Assembly: GCA_032716605.1 (NCBI GenBank) | Contig: CM064492.1 | Span: 50,030,002-50,094,001 of the forward strand | Length of the DNA stretch: 64,000 nt | Direction: 5' to 3' | Source: Paralithodes platypus | Lineage: Eukaryota > Arthropoda > Malacostraca > Decapoda > Lithodidae | Shown here: positions 10,672 through 20,576 of the stretch, piece by piece | How positions within the stretch are numbered: position 1 is the first letter of the stretch | Layout of the letters: every line of letters starts with the position of its first letter | Notes under the pieces: model-generated | Told to the model about the DNA's origin: nothing | Databases searched by the model: none | The model's input: the letters and a program-made list of their open reading frames with translations, nothing else | Program-made: the position numbers and the translations under genes

Positions 10672-11172
10672 TCAAGGGACGTTCGAGCCAAAATGCCTGG
10701 ACACACAGAGTTTGAAGCAATTTAAGTCATAGAAAGAGGGAAAGACTGATTCTGGGAGAGAGTTCCAGAGCTCAGCTGTTGAGTAGAAGAAAGTTTGAGA
10801 GAAACGTTTCACTCTTGGGTTGGAGAGTTGCACAGAGTAGGGGTGGGATTGAGTTGCAAGACGGGTACCACGTGCCCTACGTAAAGGAGGTGGTATACAC
10901 TGGGAAAGCTCTGCGGAACACTGATTATTATAGTAGCGATAGAATAGCGAGAGAGATGCAATATTGCGGCGGAGAGAGAGAGATTGCAGAGAGTTGGTGA
11001 GTGGACGGAAGTTAATGATACGAAAGGCCTTCCTTTCAACTTTGTCTAGGAGAGCGGTGTGAGAGGAACCTCCCCACACATGTGAACAATACTCAATACA
11101 AGGACGCACTATGCCCCTGTACAGAGTAAGAAGCTGTGCAGGGGTAAAGAACCCCCTAAGGCGGTTGAGCAC
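10672..11172 (-). pseudogene. LINE-J C-terminal region (166 codons)
   Basis: An open frame on the minus strand that is the end of the LINE-J polyprotein, after the reverse transcriptase. Visible landmarks are RPCIEYCSHVWGG, LDKVERKAFRIINFRPLT, SLRRNIASLSLFYRYY and ELWNSLPESVFPSFYDL. This Cys/Trp-containing tail is typical of many arthropod LINE polyproteins, and its function is not well defined. It ends at a natural stop shortly before the 3' UTR. The plus-strand copy at 23.5-23.75 kb carries the same segment. The initiating Met is internal to the polyprotein and not a real start. Confidence 0.8.
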
Positions 11173-11329
11173 ACCCAGCTTCTGGGAGGCTGCCTTAGCA
11201 AGACTGGTTATATGGTCCTTCCAACTGAGAGCAGAAGAAAAAGAGACACCAAGAATATTGAAAGAAGATGAAGGATTTATTTTTGTATTGTTGAAGAATA
11301 TGGGACAGTCCGCAGGGAGTTGCTGACGG

Positions 11330-11795
11330 GTAGATAGATGGAGAAATTGGGTTTTGGAAGCATTAAAGGTAACAAGGTTTTCTCTGCCCCAATTGGAGAT
11401 AGTATTTAGATCAGATTTAAGAGTTCTATGGCTTCATTGCATTTGTCGTTGAGGGATTGCTGGCTGGGGCGTTCTGAAAAACTAATGGAGTAGTGTAAGG
11501 CTGAGTGCGTATGAATGGATGGGAAATGAGGTACAGTTGAGATCATTTATAAACATTAGAAGGAGAATAGGAGATAGGACAGAGCCCTGAGGAACACCGA
11601 GTTTATAGGGTGAGGAAGTGAACAATGGCCGTCCACAACCGCGGCTATAGAACGGCCGGAAAGGAGATTAGAGACAAAGGCACAGATGGAGGGATAGAAA
11701 CCGAAGGAGGGTAGTTTAGAAATTAAAGATCTATGCCAGACTCTATCGAAGGCTTTCGATATGTCTAGTGCAATAGAAAAAGTCTCACCGAAGTC
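11330..11795 (-). pseudogene. LINE-J reverse transcriptase, catalytic part (frameshifted)
   Basis: Minus-strand remnants of the palm domain: ALDISKAFDRVWH (first catalytic Asp) near 11750, and a GVPQGSVLSPI-like block near 11590 that is reached only after a one-base shift. The usual Y-A-D-D box appears as YALSLT, so both catalytic aspartates are lost. The frame is broken at about 11795 and again near 11600. The enzyme cannot be active. Confidence 0.7.
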
Positions 11796-12550
11796 TCAAA
11801 AGGAGGATGACCAAGAGTTAGTAAGATATGAAAGAAGATCACCAGTAGAACGACCCTTAAGGAAGCCATACTGGCGATCTGAGACCAGATAATGAGAAGA
11901 GAAATGCTTATGAAATTTGGAAGCAAGAATAGTTTCAAAAACTTTAGAAAGACAAGAGATGAGAGCAATTGGACGATAGTTGGAGGGTTGAGAGCGGTCA
12001 CCCTTCTTTGGGACAGGTTGAATGTGAGCAAACTTCCAGCATGGAGGGAAGACGTTAGAGGATAGACAGAGACGAAAGAGTTTGCCTAGGCAGGGAGTCA
12101 GCACGGAAGCACAGTTTTTGAGAACAACAGGAGGAACACCGTCCGGACCGTATGCCTTATTAGTATTAAGCCCAGAGAGGGTAGAAAGTACATCTTTAGA
12201 AGAGATTAGGATATTAGGCATAAGTAAGAGAGAGGAGGGTGGAGAGGGAGGAAAAGCACCGGAATCATCCAAGGTGGAGTTTCTAGCAAAAGTTTGAGCG
12301 AAGAGTTTAGCTTTGTCAGAGGAAGAAGTGATGGTTGTGCCATCAGAGTGGGAAAGGGGAGGGAAAGACGAGGAAGAAAGATTGTTGGAGAGGTTTTTGG
12401 CTACATGCCAGAAAGCTTGGGAAGAGCTAGAGTTGGATAGTTCAGTGCATTTATTATTGATGAAAGAGAGTTTGGCAAGTCGAAGAACAGATTTGGCTTG
12501 ATTCCGGGCGGAAACATAGGAAGAATGAGAGTCTTGAGTTTTAAGGCGTC
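11796..12550 (-). pseudogene. LINE-J reverse transcriptase, N-terminal part
   Basis: The minus-strand frame carries the early reverse-transcriptase blocks: KAYGPDGVPPVVLKNCAS, then FAHIQPVPKKGDRSQPSNYR and PIALISCLSKVFE, then GFLKGRSTGDLL. These are fingers-domain motifs shared by APE-type non-LTR elements. A frameshift near 12550 separates it from the endonuclease. At 22.4-22.7 kb the same start is present but about 290 bp of this segment is deleted. Confidence 0.8.
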
Positions 12551-12551
12551 G

Positions 12552-13673
12552 TTACCGTTTGAATGCTTCCTCCTTATTGCAGACAGCAGTAGAACAGGCG
12601 TGAGTAAACCAATATTTTTTAGCATTAGTCTGAGAGAAAGAGAATGGAATGTATGCATCCATGCCTGATAGGATTACATCGGTAATGTGTTCAGCACTCT
12701 CCGAGGGTCCCCGGCCACGGAAGCAGAAATCATTCCATGGGAAATCAAAGAAGTACTGCCGGAGAGCCTCCCAGTCGGCAGCGCCAAAGTGCCACAAGCG
12801 CCGCCGGCTAGGAGGATCGGGTGGCCGTACTGGAGAGATAGGACAGGTGACAGAGATAAGTTTATGGTCGGAGGAGCCCAAAGGAGAGAAAAGATCGACA
12901 GTATAAGAAGAAGGGTTAGAAGTTAGAAACAAGTCAAGAATGTTGGGCCGATCTCCGATGCGATCCGGGATACGGGTGGGTTGCTGAACTAACTGCTCTA
13001 GGTCATTTAGGATAGAAAAGACGTAGGCTTGTTCACCAGATGGGTCAGTAGTGTGAGAGGAGAGCCATTGGCGGTGGTGAACGTTGAAATCTCCTAAGAT
13101 GGAGATTTCTGAGAAAGGAGAAATGGATAGAATGTGTTCCACTGTAGAGTTTAGATAGTCAAAGAATTTGGAAAAGTTGGTAGAATTAGGGGAAAGATAG
13201 ACAGCACAGAAATATTTAGTAAGAGAATGACAAGAAAGTTTGAGCCATAAAGTTGAGAATTCAGAGGAGTCGAAATCGGGAACACGAGAGCAAGTGAGTT
13301 TGTTGTGCACATATGCACAACATCTGCCTTTGGCTTTGAAACTAGGATAGAGGAAGTAGGAGGATACAGAGAAGGGGCTGCTGGATGTTGCTACAGACAC
13401 CTGAGTTTCGGTGAGGAAGAGAAGATCAGGTTTGTAGGAGGAGAGATGGTATTCAACAGAGTGAAAGTTAGAGGAAAGTCTGCAAATGTTGCAGAAATCA
13501 ATAGAAAGAGTAACAGGCCGAGGTCCAGGTAATTTTGTGGGGTCGTCAGGGGATGGTCGGTCGGGTGTAGGAGCATTTGTGGTCCCCCCCCCCCCCCCTG
13601 GGGACTCCGACGCTGGGCTAAAATTCAGAATTTTTTTAAATTTTTGTGTGGAGGAATGAAGTGTGGAGTGCAT
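12552..13673 (-). pseudogene. LINE-J APE-type endonuclease (373 codons)
   Basis: The largest non-repetitive frame in the first 15 kb. It has exonuclease/endonuclease/phosphatase-fold landmarks: [12 protein letters not shown] (catalytic Glu region) near residue 85, [12 protein letters not shown] (Asp/Asn pair) near residue 190, and [11 protein letters not shown] (terminal Ser-Asp-His) near residue 270. In the family this enzyme nicks target DNA to prime reverse transcription. The first 50 or so residues are Pro/Gly-rich with no motif. It ends at a frameshift (…EEAFKR) rather than a natural stop, since the plus-strand and downstream sequence show the polyprotein should continue into the reverse transcriptase. 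This is the best preserved domain in the copy. Confidence 0.85.
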
Positions 13674-13861
13674 GTTTTGTGTAGTGAAGTGGATAGGAGG
13701 AGGAGGAGGTGTTTGTGAGAGCTAGCTGGATTGCTCTCAGTGTAAATGAGGCACAAAGAAAATCAGTAAGAGAGGCCAAACAAATGAAACAGGAGTTCCA
13801 GCGACTCTTTATCACATGCCTATAACCTCACCTGGGTCTAGCCCTGATCGATTGGTGCCTA

Positions 13862-14180
13862 CAATCTCCCCACGATAATTTATATATTTCTTAGTTTCTT
13901 CGCTAGACCTCAATCAACCTTAACAAAAACACCCCCAAGATAAAAAAAATCATTTTAAGAAAGAAAAATTGCCTGTTTCTCCTAAAATTACTGGCTTGCT
14001 ATCACTCGTCAGGAAAAAATCGACACATAAATGGCACGAAATGTCTTACTATTGACAAATAAACGAGGTGAAACGTCTTAAAATCGACAAAGTAATGGGG
14101 CGAACGTCTTAAAATCTAAAAATTAATGGGGCTCAGCATGAAGGAGAAGGGGGGCCAGAAAATCCCCATAACCCCCCTAA
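13862..14180 (-). mobile_element. TTAA-2 element
   Basis: Reverse-orientation family landmarks: CGCTAGACCTCAATCAACCT, GAAAAATTGCC, ATGGGGCGAACGTCTTAAAA and CAGCATGAAGGAGAAGGGGG. The left end (CAATCTCCCC) is eroded. The right end CCCCCCTAA merges with the next TTAA-1 element. Confidence 0.7.
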
Positions 14181-14384
14181 GGATTATGCCGCGTTTTAAC
14201 AGTCTATTCTGGCTATCATTGGGCGATTTTATACAGCTTAGGAAGGATCTTTAGAAATTGAAGGGTAAAGAATATCCGAATTAACACTCTGATTACTATA
14301 TGCCCCTCGTAATCTGAATAAATCGTCCACTAATATCTAGAAAACAGAACAAAAACGCAGCATTGGATCTTGAAAGGATAAACA
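14173..14384 (+). mobile_element. TTAA-1 element
   Basis: GGATTATGCCGCGTTTTAAC, then TTCTGGCTATCATTGGGCGA on the left, and CTGAATAAATCGTCCACTAA with TTGGATCTTGAAAGGATAA on the right. The terminal TTAAs are mutated (CTAA and ATAA). The 28 bp to its right resemble the spacer of the 298-bp tandem units. Confidence 0.7.
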
Positions 14385-14410
14385 GCATCAACCAGTACTA
14401 TGTATAATGT

Positions 14411-14973
14411 TTTCAGGCTATTATTAGACGATTTTATTCAAGCTAGGAAGACTATCTACCCATTAACAGGCTACAGACTATGTTAATGAATCCTCTAAGT
14501 TACCCTACATCTTTCCTAAGCTTTATTAAATCGTCTCAATGTTGTTGTTTTTTGTTTTTTTTCTATATTCCAACTATTTCCTCTCGGGCATAGGCTGATA
14601 GCCTTTACACTCTATCGCTGAACACGGTGAGGCCCGTGAGGTCTTGCTCCAGTCTAGGGAGTGAGACATGCGAAGCTTCACGGCTCGAAGCAACTCCATC
14701 TCTGAAGCCGCCTCGTCTCTGCGCTTCACAGTCTAATCCCCCACACTCGGACCCTCACTCTCAGAACGCCACCTATTGAGCAATTAACTCACTAGGCATT
14801 GCCCCCCTGTAGCATATATTTGAATATGGGAATATTCATACAATGCTATTTTAATAAGGGAACAATGAGGGTATTTTTTTGGCATTTCGGTGTGCTGTGG
14901 TAATGCACTGATACTAGGTACAGCACAAATGTAGCTTCAATAAGATCAAAAAGACGTCAACGGAACTGAATAA
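14411..14973 (+). mobile_element. TTAA-1 element split by a SINE
   Basis: The left portion 14411-14544 has CAGGCTATTATTAGACGATT and TTATTAAATCGTCTCAATG. The right portion 14931-14973 has CAAAAAGACGTCAACGG and an eroded end. SINE-V lies between them. Beyond it, GTGATTCCAGCTATAGTCTA resembles the 298-bp unit spacer, so this was probably another unit of that tandem. Confidence 0.65.
14545..14930 (-). mobile_element. SINE-V copy 1 (5'-truncated)
   Basis: About 385 bp matching 31571-31960. It shares GGTGAGGCCCGTGAGGTCTT, CGGACCCTCACTCTCAGAAC, AATTAACTCACTAGGCATTG and GTGCTGTGGTAATGCACTGA. On the minus strand it ends in an A-rich tail (AGAAAAAAAACAAAAAACAA). The tRNA-like head present in the other copy is missing. 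It sits inside a TTAA-1 element. Confidence 0.75.
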
Positions 14974-15131
14974 TATGATAGAGTGATTCCAGCTATAGTC
15001 TACCCTCGATTTGGACAAGACAGGGGCCCAGCAATCAAACACCAGCCCCAACTCCCAAACAACCACCCCGGGCGTCCGACAATTAAACAGCAATCATTCA
15101 AGGCGGGCAGGGACAATGGGATGCGGCGTGT

Positions 15132-15263
15132 GTGTGAGTGAGTGAGTGAGTGAGTGAGTGAGTGAGTGAGTGAGTGAGTGAGTGAGTGAGTGAGTGAGTG
15201 AGTGAGTGAGTGAGTGAGTGAGTGAGTGAGTGAGTGAGTGAGTGAGTGAGTGAGTGAGTGAGT

Positions 15264-15314
<51 letters not shown>
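15132..15314. repeat. (GTGA)n-(GA)n compound microsatellite
   Basis: About 136 bp of perfect GTGA tetranucleotide followed by about 44 bp of GA. A matching compound array in the opposite orientation occurs at 40014-40152. Confidence 0.97.
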
Positions 15315-15320
<6 letters not shown>

Positions 15321-15594
15321 CGAGCGTGAGACTGAGAGAGAGTTCTTTGAGCTATTCCCAGACACCAGGTTTGGCTAAATGGAGAATAAAGCCAATTTCC
15401 TTATATATTCGGCCAATTCCGTGCCTTGCGTGGTGAGCTCTCGTGCTTATCAAGACATGGATAGAGGAAGACCACCAATTCACCGTTCAAATCAATTACT
15501 CACACATTTCGGCTAACTAAATCTATTACAAACAGCTATAATCCATTCATTATAGGTAGGCGGGAGATCTTAATTGCTATCCTATATAACTCAC

Positions 15595-15735
15595 AATCTG
15601 CTAGAGTAATCGAGTTAATATTTCTACTATTTAGGAAGAGTTAGTCAGGTAATAGGTGTAGAAATTTACTGCCCATTTGTTCTAGCCCTTTTCTCGCCTC
15701 CTTATAATGAATGGACTATAAGTAAACACAGGGCG
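15595..15735 (+). mobile_element. Interspersed repeat D, copy 2
   Basis: CTAGAGTAATCGAGTTAATA, then TTTAGGAAGAGTTAGTCAGG and GTAGAAATTTACTGCCCA align with the copies at 3760, 24040 and 48620. A deletion removes the CACGATTTCTGG portion. Confidence 0.6.
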
Positions 15736-15784
15736 AAGGCTGAAAACGAATGCGATGATGTATAACTGTGAGTTTTGTTTTGTT

Positions 15785-15997
15785 TCACCCTCTCAAGATC
15801 CGAATAAGCATTTATTTTCTGATTTCTGGCTATTATTAGATGATTGTATTCACATTAGGAAGGGTCTATGGAAGTCAGTGTTCATTGACAGAGTATTTAC
15901 CCATATAACTCCCACATATCCTTCCTAAAGTGCATGGAATTGTCTAATGATAGTCATAATAAACTGCCAAAATGCTTCATAATCTTCAAAGCGTTAA
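15785..15997 (+). mobile_element. TTAA-1 element
   Basis: The left arm has CTGGCTATTATTAGATGATT, and the right arm ATGGAATTGTCTAATGATAG and GCTTCATAATCTTCAAAGCG before TTAA. The left TTAA is eroded (CACCC). Confidence 0.75.
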
Positions 15998-16330
15998 TAG
16001 TAAAAAAAAAAAAAGTATGGAGGAAAATGTGTAATAAACATACATTTGTCTTCATTAAATGTAAGGTAATTAGTACCCTTATCCTGTTGTATGATATTTG
16101 ATATGGTTGTGGCCTAGCTAGTTTCGTGAGATAAGTTACTGGAGGTACTGTACTTAGTCATTCATAACAATCGTGGACATATGAAGTTTTGCATTCAACT
16201 ACAATGATTAAGATTTATTCATGGACGGAGTTTGTTAACCATTAAATAATTAATTTAATTTGTTACAATATAATATCCTGTATGATAACGCTTATTTGCA
16301 TACTGTAAATCATAAGGTGTGTATGAATTC

Positions 16331-16337
16331 ATATATA

Positions 16338-16371
<34 letters not shown>
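16331..16371. repeat. (AT)n array at PLE 3' end
   Basis: ATATAT run that bounds the minus-strand PLE copy. The plus-strand copy also runs into (AT)n at 20791. Confidence 0.85.
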
Positions 16372-16373
<2 letters not shown>

Positions 16374-16570
16374 AGTAAAGCCAGGTAATAAATTTTCTTT
16401 AATACATACGAGGTTGAAAGAAATGGCAATTTCTGCGTTGGAAATTTTATTATTCAAAGTTTCCAGGTCTCTGATGAGTTTTCGCTGGGTGGCAGGAAGT
16501 AGATGAAGGAGATGAGCAAAATTCATGGTGGTACAGGGTTACATTAATGTACATGATGATACAGGATATA

Positions 16571-16609
16571 CGACGCATTTCACTGGACAACCAGCATTAT
16601 CAAGTAAGG
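16571..16609 (-). ncRNA. Degenerate hammerhead-like motif in PLE 3' region (minus copy)
   Basis: On the minus strand: TTGATAATG, stem CTGG/CCAG with loop TTGT, then TGAAATGCGTC. The order is that of a type I hammerhead (core CUGANGA, stem II, GAAA, tiny stem III, UH). The first core differs at two positions, including the catalytic G8, so activity is unlikely. Confidence 0.35.
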
Positions 16610-16886
16610 AAAAAAATGATATAAAAGGTAAACAGGAAGGGTATATATAGAGGGTGGAGGATCAGAGGAGGCGAAAATCAGGGGGCAAAAGTCTGCTATT
16701 GGTGGAGGGGTATTCTAGGAGAGAGAAAGAGAGAACCGCTTCACGCATGCGCACTGGATGCGGGATGGTGGTCGGTTGGCGGGGTCGAAGCTGATTGGCT
16801 GCATGTCGAGGGGCGTGGCCTAAGTTGTGTAGTATGTGTGGCGCCTGCGGAAGACGAAGCTGAAGGAGGTAGCGCGGGGGGCTGCG

Positions 16887-17423
16887 TCAAGGGCACCGGG
16901 GGCAAGGGGGGGTGTTAGGTCCTGTAGGAAAGTGCCTTTTGGCAGAAGGAAGGATCTGAAGGTCCAGAGTTTGGTTGTTGATGTTGGGATGTAAGGCTTG
17001 GATATATAAAGCTTCGAGTATAGGTAATCTCCTTTGGTCACTTTCTTTATCGAGTATGGTGGTGTGTTTCTCTAACTCGTTGCGTGTGAGGTGGGGGTGG
17101 TTAGGGGTGAGATAGTAGTCTTTGATGGCTCCAGCCTGAAGGTGAAGAGTTAACCGACGTGAGAGACGAGTCTGCGTCATACCAATATAGGAATGAGGTC
17201 CACAGTCCTCATAATTACAGGTATGTTGGTAAATGACGTGATCGTCGGTCATCGGGCTCTTTATCTTGGTGGAAGCTGGTATGTTGCGGAGAACGAGGTT
17301 GGAGGTCTTGGGGGATTTGTAATAAATTATTAATTTGATTTTGTTTTCCGGGTTGGTTGGGTGGACATGCTTGGAGATTATTTCTTTTAAGACGGCCTCG
17401 TCATTTTTGTGTTCAGAGGACAT
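16887..17423 (-). pseudogene. PLE GIY-YIG endonuclease region (178 codons)
   Basis: Minus-strand open frame covering the thumb/linker and C-terminal endonuclease of the Penelope-like polyprotein. Landmarks: EIISKHVHPTNPENKIKLII near the start, then CNYEDCGPHSYIGMT with the GIY-YIG-type YIG, then LSRRLTLHLQAG (conserved Arg and His) and NELEKHTTILDKE. In the family this nuclease cuts target DNA and primes on the nicked end. The open frame itself is intact and ends with a natural stop. The rest of the polyprotein upstream is broken. Nearly identical to the last 180 residues of the plus-strand copy. Confidence 0.85.
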
Positions 17424-17994
17424 AAAATTGCGGTAGAAGATCTTAATTTCATTGGGGGGGTCAATGTTGGGAGGGCTTTGGGTGTACCATTTTTCAAGAT
17501 GGTGGTTGATGGTGCTGGAGATGTCGGAGTTGGAGTATCCGTTATTTACTAAAACTTGGGATAGTCTTTCTAGTTCCTGGTGGGTGTCGGCCCAGGTAGA
17601 GCAGTGCGTGAGGGCTCTCCTAACATAGGTGGAGATGGAGGATAGAAGATAACGGCGGGGGCATTCACTATCGCCGTTGAGGCATTGTCCTGTGTTAGTT
17701 GGTTTAATGTAGACGGTGGTTTTGAACCCATGGTCGTTCAGAGCTACGAGGATGTCGAGGAAGGGGAGTTATCCATTGTTAGATTTTTCAAAGGCGAAGT
17801 TAAGTCCGGAGGAGGTCATGAAGCGACGCTGGAGTTCCTGTAGTTCGTGGAGGTCCTTGATTTGCACGAAGATGTCATCCACGTATCTACAGTAGACGGC
17901 GGGTCGTTGGGCAGCTAGGAGCTCTTCCTCGATGGTACCCATAAAAAAAAGTTCGCAAAAAGAACTCCTAGGGGGCTGCCCATCGCCACACCGT

Positions 17995-18912
17995 CTATCT
18001 GCTTGTACATGTTGCCCCGGGGCAAAGGAAGGGAGCCTCCTTGGTACATAGCTTCAGAAGTGTTTTCAGGGCCTTCTCCGGGATGTCCAGTGTTGGTGTA
18101 TCAGGGCAATGGTAAATTCGACGTAGAATCATGTCAATGGTCCTATCCACTGGCACGTTGGTGAACAGGCTTTCTACGTCGAGAGAGGCGATTGTGTGGT
18201 TGTTGTTACGGGGGGCGTCTCGTAAAATTTCCAAGAAATCGTGAGCTGAGTTAAGGTTGAATTGGCTGGGCACGTAGGGGGTGAGGAGGTTGTTCAGAGC
18301 CTTGGCGATCTGGTAGGTGGCAGTGGGGATCTGGGAGATGATGGGGCGGAGGGGATTCCCAGGTTTGTGTGTTTTGATGGTTCCGTACGCATAACCAGGG
18401 GTGTATTCTCCGACGAGTTTTTTAAGGTGGATCCCTCCTTGTTTGGCGTTGATGGCGGTGATGGTGGTGTTGGCAGTACGTTTGATTTCGTCGGTTGGGT
18501 TGCGGGTGATCTTTTTAAATTTGGTGTTGTCACTTAAGATGACGGCCATTTTTCTAAGATATTCCTCCTTGTCATGAATCACGAGGCAGGAAGCTTTATC
18601 CGCACGACGGATGATGATGTTGGGGTTGTCTCTTAATTGTTTGGCAGCTTGGAAGTGTTGTTTGTTGAGGATTTTGCTATGGTGAGTTCCTCTGGTTTTG
18701 GCGGCTTCAGCGAGGAGAGTAGGTTGTAGGGCGGGAGCAGTGGTGACCTTGCCATCCTTCTTGAGTCGTAGGATGTCGTCCAGGAGGATTTCCGTTTCTA
18801 GGCGTTTCCGGTGGGGACCAGGTTTGGAGCTGTAGTGGCAGTTGAGGCCTTTGTTGAGGAGGTCTTCTTGGTCCAGGGTCAGAATGGTGTTAGTAAGGTT
18901 TATATATCCTAC
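17995..18912 (-). pseudogene. PLE reverse transcriptase N-terminal half
   Basis: About 305 codons on the minus strand. Visible blocks: RRADKASCLVIHDKEEYLRK, GYAYGTIKTHKPGNPLRPII, then SLDVESLFTNVPVDRTIDM, which carries the first catalytic Asp. These are the reverse-transcriptase blocks of Penelope-like elements. The first six residues of the open frame (MAGHVG) are not element sequence: they come from the inverted copy across the junction. The frame closes in CPGATCTSR, where the element should continue as RGNMYKQIDGVAMGS one base out of frame. The catalytic YVDD box lies beyond this in the broken segment near 17890. Confidence 0.85.
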
Positions 18913-19191
18913 GTGCCCAGCCAATTCAACCTTAACTCAGCCCACGATTTCTTGGAAATTTTACGAGACGCCCCCCGTAACAACAACCACACAATCGCCT
19001 CTCTCGACATAGAAAGCCTGTTCACCAACGTGCCAGTGGATAGGACCATTGACATGATTCTACGTCGAATTTACCATTGCCCTGATACACCAACACTGGA
19101 CATCCCGGAGAAGGCCCTGAAAACACTTCTGAAGCTATGTACCAAGGAGGCCCCCTTCCTTTGCCCCGGGGCAACATGTACAAGCAGATAG
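18908..19191 (+). pseudogene. PLE reverse transcriptase, partial upstream frame
   Basis: Continuation of the reverse transcriptase from YVPSQFNLNSAHDFLE through SLDIESLFTNVPVDRTID to the same CPGATCTSR stop seen in the minus copy. It overlaps the next frame by about 55 bp. Sharing of this frameshift by both copies means it predates the duplication or is a real feature of the element's translation. Confidence 0.8.
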
Positions 19192-20297
19192 ACGGTGTGG
19201 CGATGGGCAGCCCCCTAGGAGTTCTTTTTGCGAACTTTTTTATGGGTACCATCGAGGAAGAGCTCCTAGCTGCCCAACGACCCGCCGTCTACTGTAGATA
19301 CGTGGATGACATCTTCGTGCAAATCAAGGACCTCCACGAACTACAGGAACTCCAGCGTCGCTTCATGACCTCCTCCGGACTTAACTTCACCTTTGTAAAA
19401 TCTAACAATGGACAACTCCCCTTCCTCGACATCCTCGTAGCTCTGAACGACCATGGGTTCAAAACCACCGTCTACATTAAACCAACTAACACAGGACAAT
19501 ACCTCAACGGCGATAGTGAATGCCCCCGCCGTTATCTTCTATCCTCCATCTCCGCCTATGTTAGGAGAGCCCTTACGCAATGCTCTACCTGGCCCGACAC
19601 CCACCAGGAACTAGAAAGACTATCCCAAGTTTTAGTAAATAACGGATACTCCAACTCCGACATCTCCAGCACCATCAACCACCATCTTGAAAAATGGTAC
19701 ACCCAAAGCCCTCCCAACATTGACCCCCCCAATGAAATTAAGATCTTCTACCACAATTTTATGTCCTCTGAACACAAAAATAACGAGGCCGTCTTAAAAG
19801 AAATAATCTCCAAGCATGTCCACCCAACCAACCCGGAAAACAAAATCAAATTAATAATTTATTACAAATCCCCCAAGATCTCCAACCTCGTTCTCCGCAA
19901 CAAACCAGCTTCCACCAAGATAAAGAGCCCGATGACCGACGATCATGTCATTTACCAACATACCTGTAATTATGAGGACTGTGGACCTCATTCCTATATT
20001 GGTATGACGCAGACTCGTCTCTCACGTCGGTTAACTCTTCACCTTCAGGCTGGAGCCATCAAAGACCACTATCTCACCCCTAACCACCCCCACCTCACAC
20101 GGAACGAGTTAGAGAAACACACAACCATACTCGATAAAGAAAGTGACCCAAGGAGATTACCTATACTCGAAGCTTTATATATCCAAGCCTTACATCCCAA
20201 CATCAACAACCAAACTCTGGACCTTCAGATCCTTCCTTCTGCCAAAAGGCACTTTCCTACAGGACCTAACACCCCCCTCGCCCCCCAGTGCCCTTGA
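19137..20297 (+). pseudogene. PLE reverse transcriptase catalytic core plus GIY-YIG endonuclease (386 codons)
   Basis: The best preserved protein-coding stretch of the window. In order: RGNMYKQIDGVAMGSPLG (residues 11-28), the catalytic box YCRYVDDIFV (YVDD at about residues 55-58), FLDILVALNDHGF and KPTNTGQYLNGDS, then a linker. The C-terminal GIY-YIG nuclease has YIGMTQTRLSRR at about 287 and LHLQAG, with a downstream NELEKH. Family knowledge: the two domains carry out target-primed reverse transcription. No internal stop is seen. However, it lacks the N-terminal third of the enzyme, and the first nine residues are read out of frame from true coding sequence. The copy is therefore dead on its own. 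The start codon given is simply the first ATG of the frame. Confidence 0.85.
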
Positions 20298-20576
20298 CGC
20301 AGCCCCCCGCGCTACCTCCTTCAGCTTCGTCTTCCGCAGGCGCCACACGTACTACACAACTTAGGCCACGCCCCTCGACACGCAGCCAATCAGCTTCGAC
20401 CCCGCCAACCGACTACCATCCCACATCCAGTGCGCATGCGTGAAGCGGTTCTCTCTTTCTCTCTCCTAGAATACCCCTCCACCAATAGCAGACTTTTTCC
20501 CCCTGATTTTCGCCTCCTCTGATCATCCACCCTCTATATATACCCTTCCTGTTTACCTTTTATATAATTCTTTCCT

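Larger units (their letters stand above)
10556..13800 (-). mobile_element. LINE-J copy 1, non-LTR retrotransposon (decayed)
   Basis: A minus-strand element of about 3.2 kb. Reading 5' to 3' (right to left) it has an APE-type endonuclease, a reverse transcriptase and a C-terminal region, then a 3' UTR containing CTTGATTTTGGCCCTGTCAC. The 3' UTR is shared with the plus-strand copy at 22.3-23.9 kb. Several frameshifts break the main frame and I saw no ORF1. The 3' end abuts the first ten bases of a TTAA-1 element at 10539, so it may have inserted there. I place it in the broad Jockey/CR1-like group; the clade is uncertain. Confidence 0.85.
16372..18907 (-). mobile_element. Penelope-like element, minus-strand copy
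   Basis: About 2.5 kb encoding, right to left, the N-terminal and core reverse transcriptase, then a GIY-YIG endonuclease, then a 3' region. The coding part starts at INLTNTILTLDQEDLLNKG; nothing upstream of this is present, so it is 5'-truncated. The frame is broken near 17995, by an A/T-run length change near 17945, and by a stop near 17768 where the plus copy has Gln. From 18270 leftward it is an inverted copy of 18908-20795. Confidence 0.9.

Noticed and set aside
10779..12926. Plus-strand open frames at 10779, 12082, 12649 and neighbours
   Set aside because: They are antisense of the LINE-J polyprotein.
16820..17041. Separate small proteins at 16820-17041, 20143-20364 and 18262-18537
   Set aside because: They overlap the PLE coding or 3' region in other frames, and the reads have no motif. 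They are shadows of the element.
18811..19191. A 126-residue protein starting at 18811
   Set aside because: Its first 30 residues are antisense of the minus-strand PLE copy and the rest is the plus copy. It is a chimeric frame across the dimer junction.
18908..20297. 5' inversion by twin priming to explain the PLE pair
   Set aside because: Twin priming inverts non-overlapping parts of one copy. Here both arms contain the same 1.9 kb, so a dimer or inverted duplication is required.
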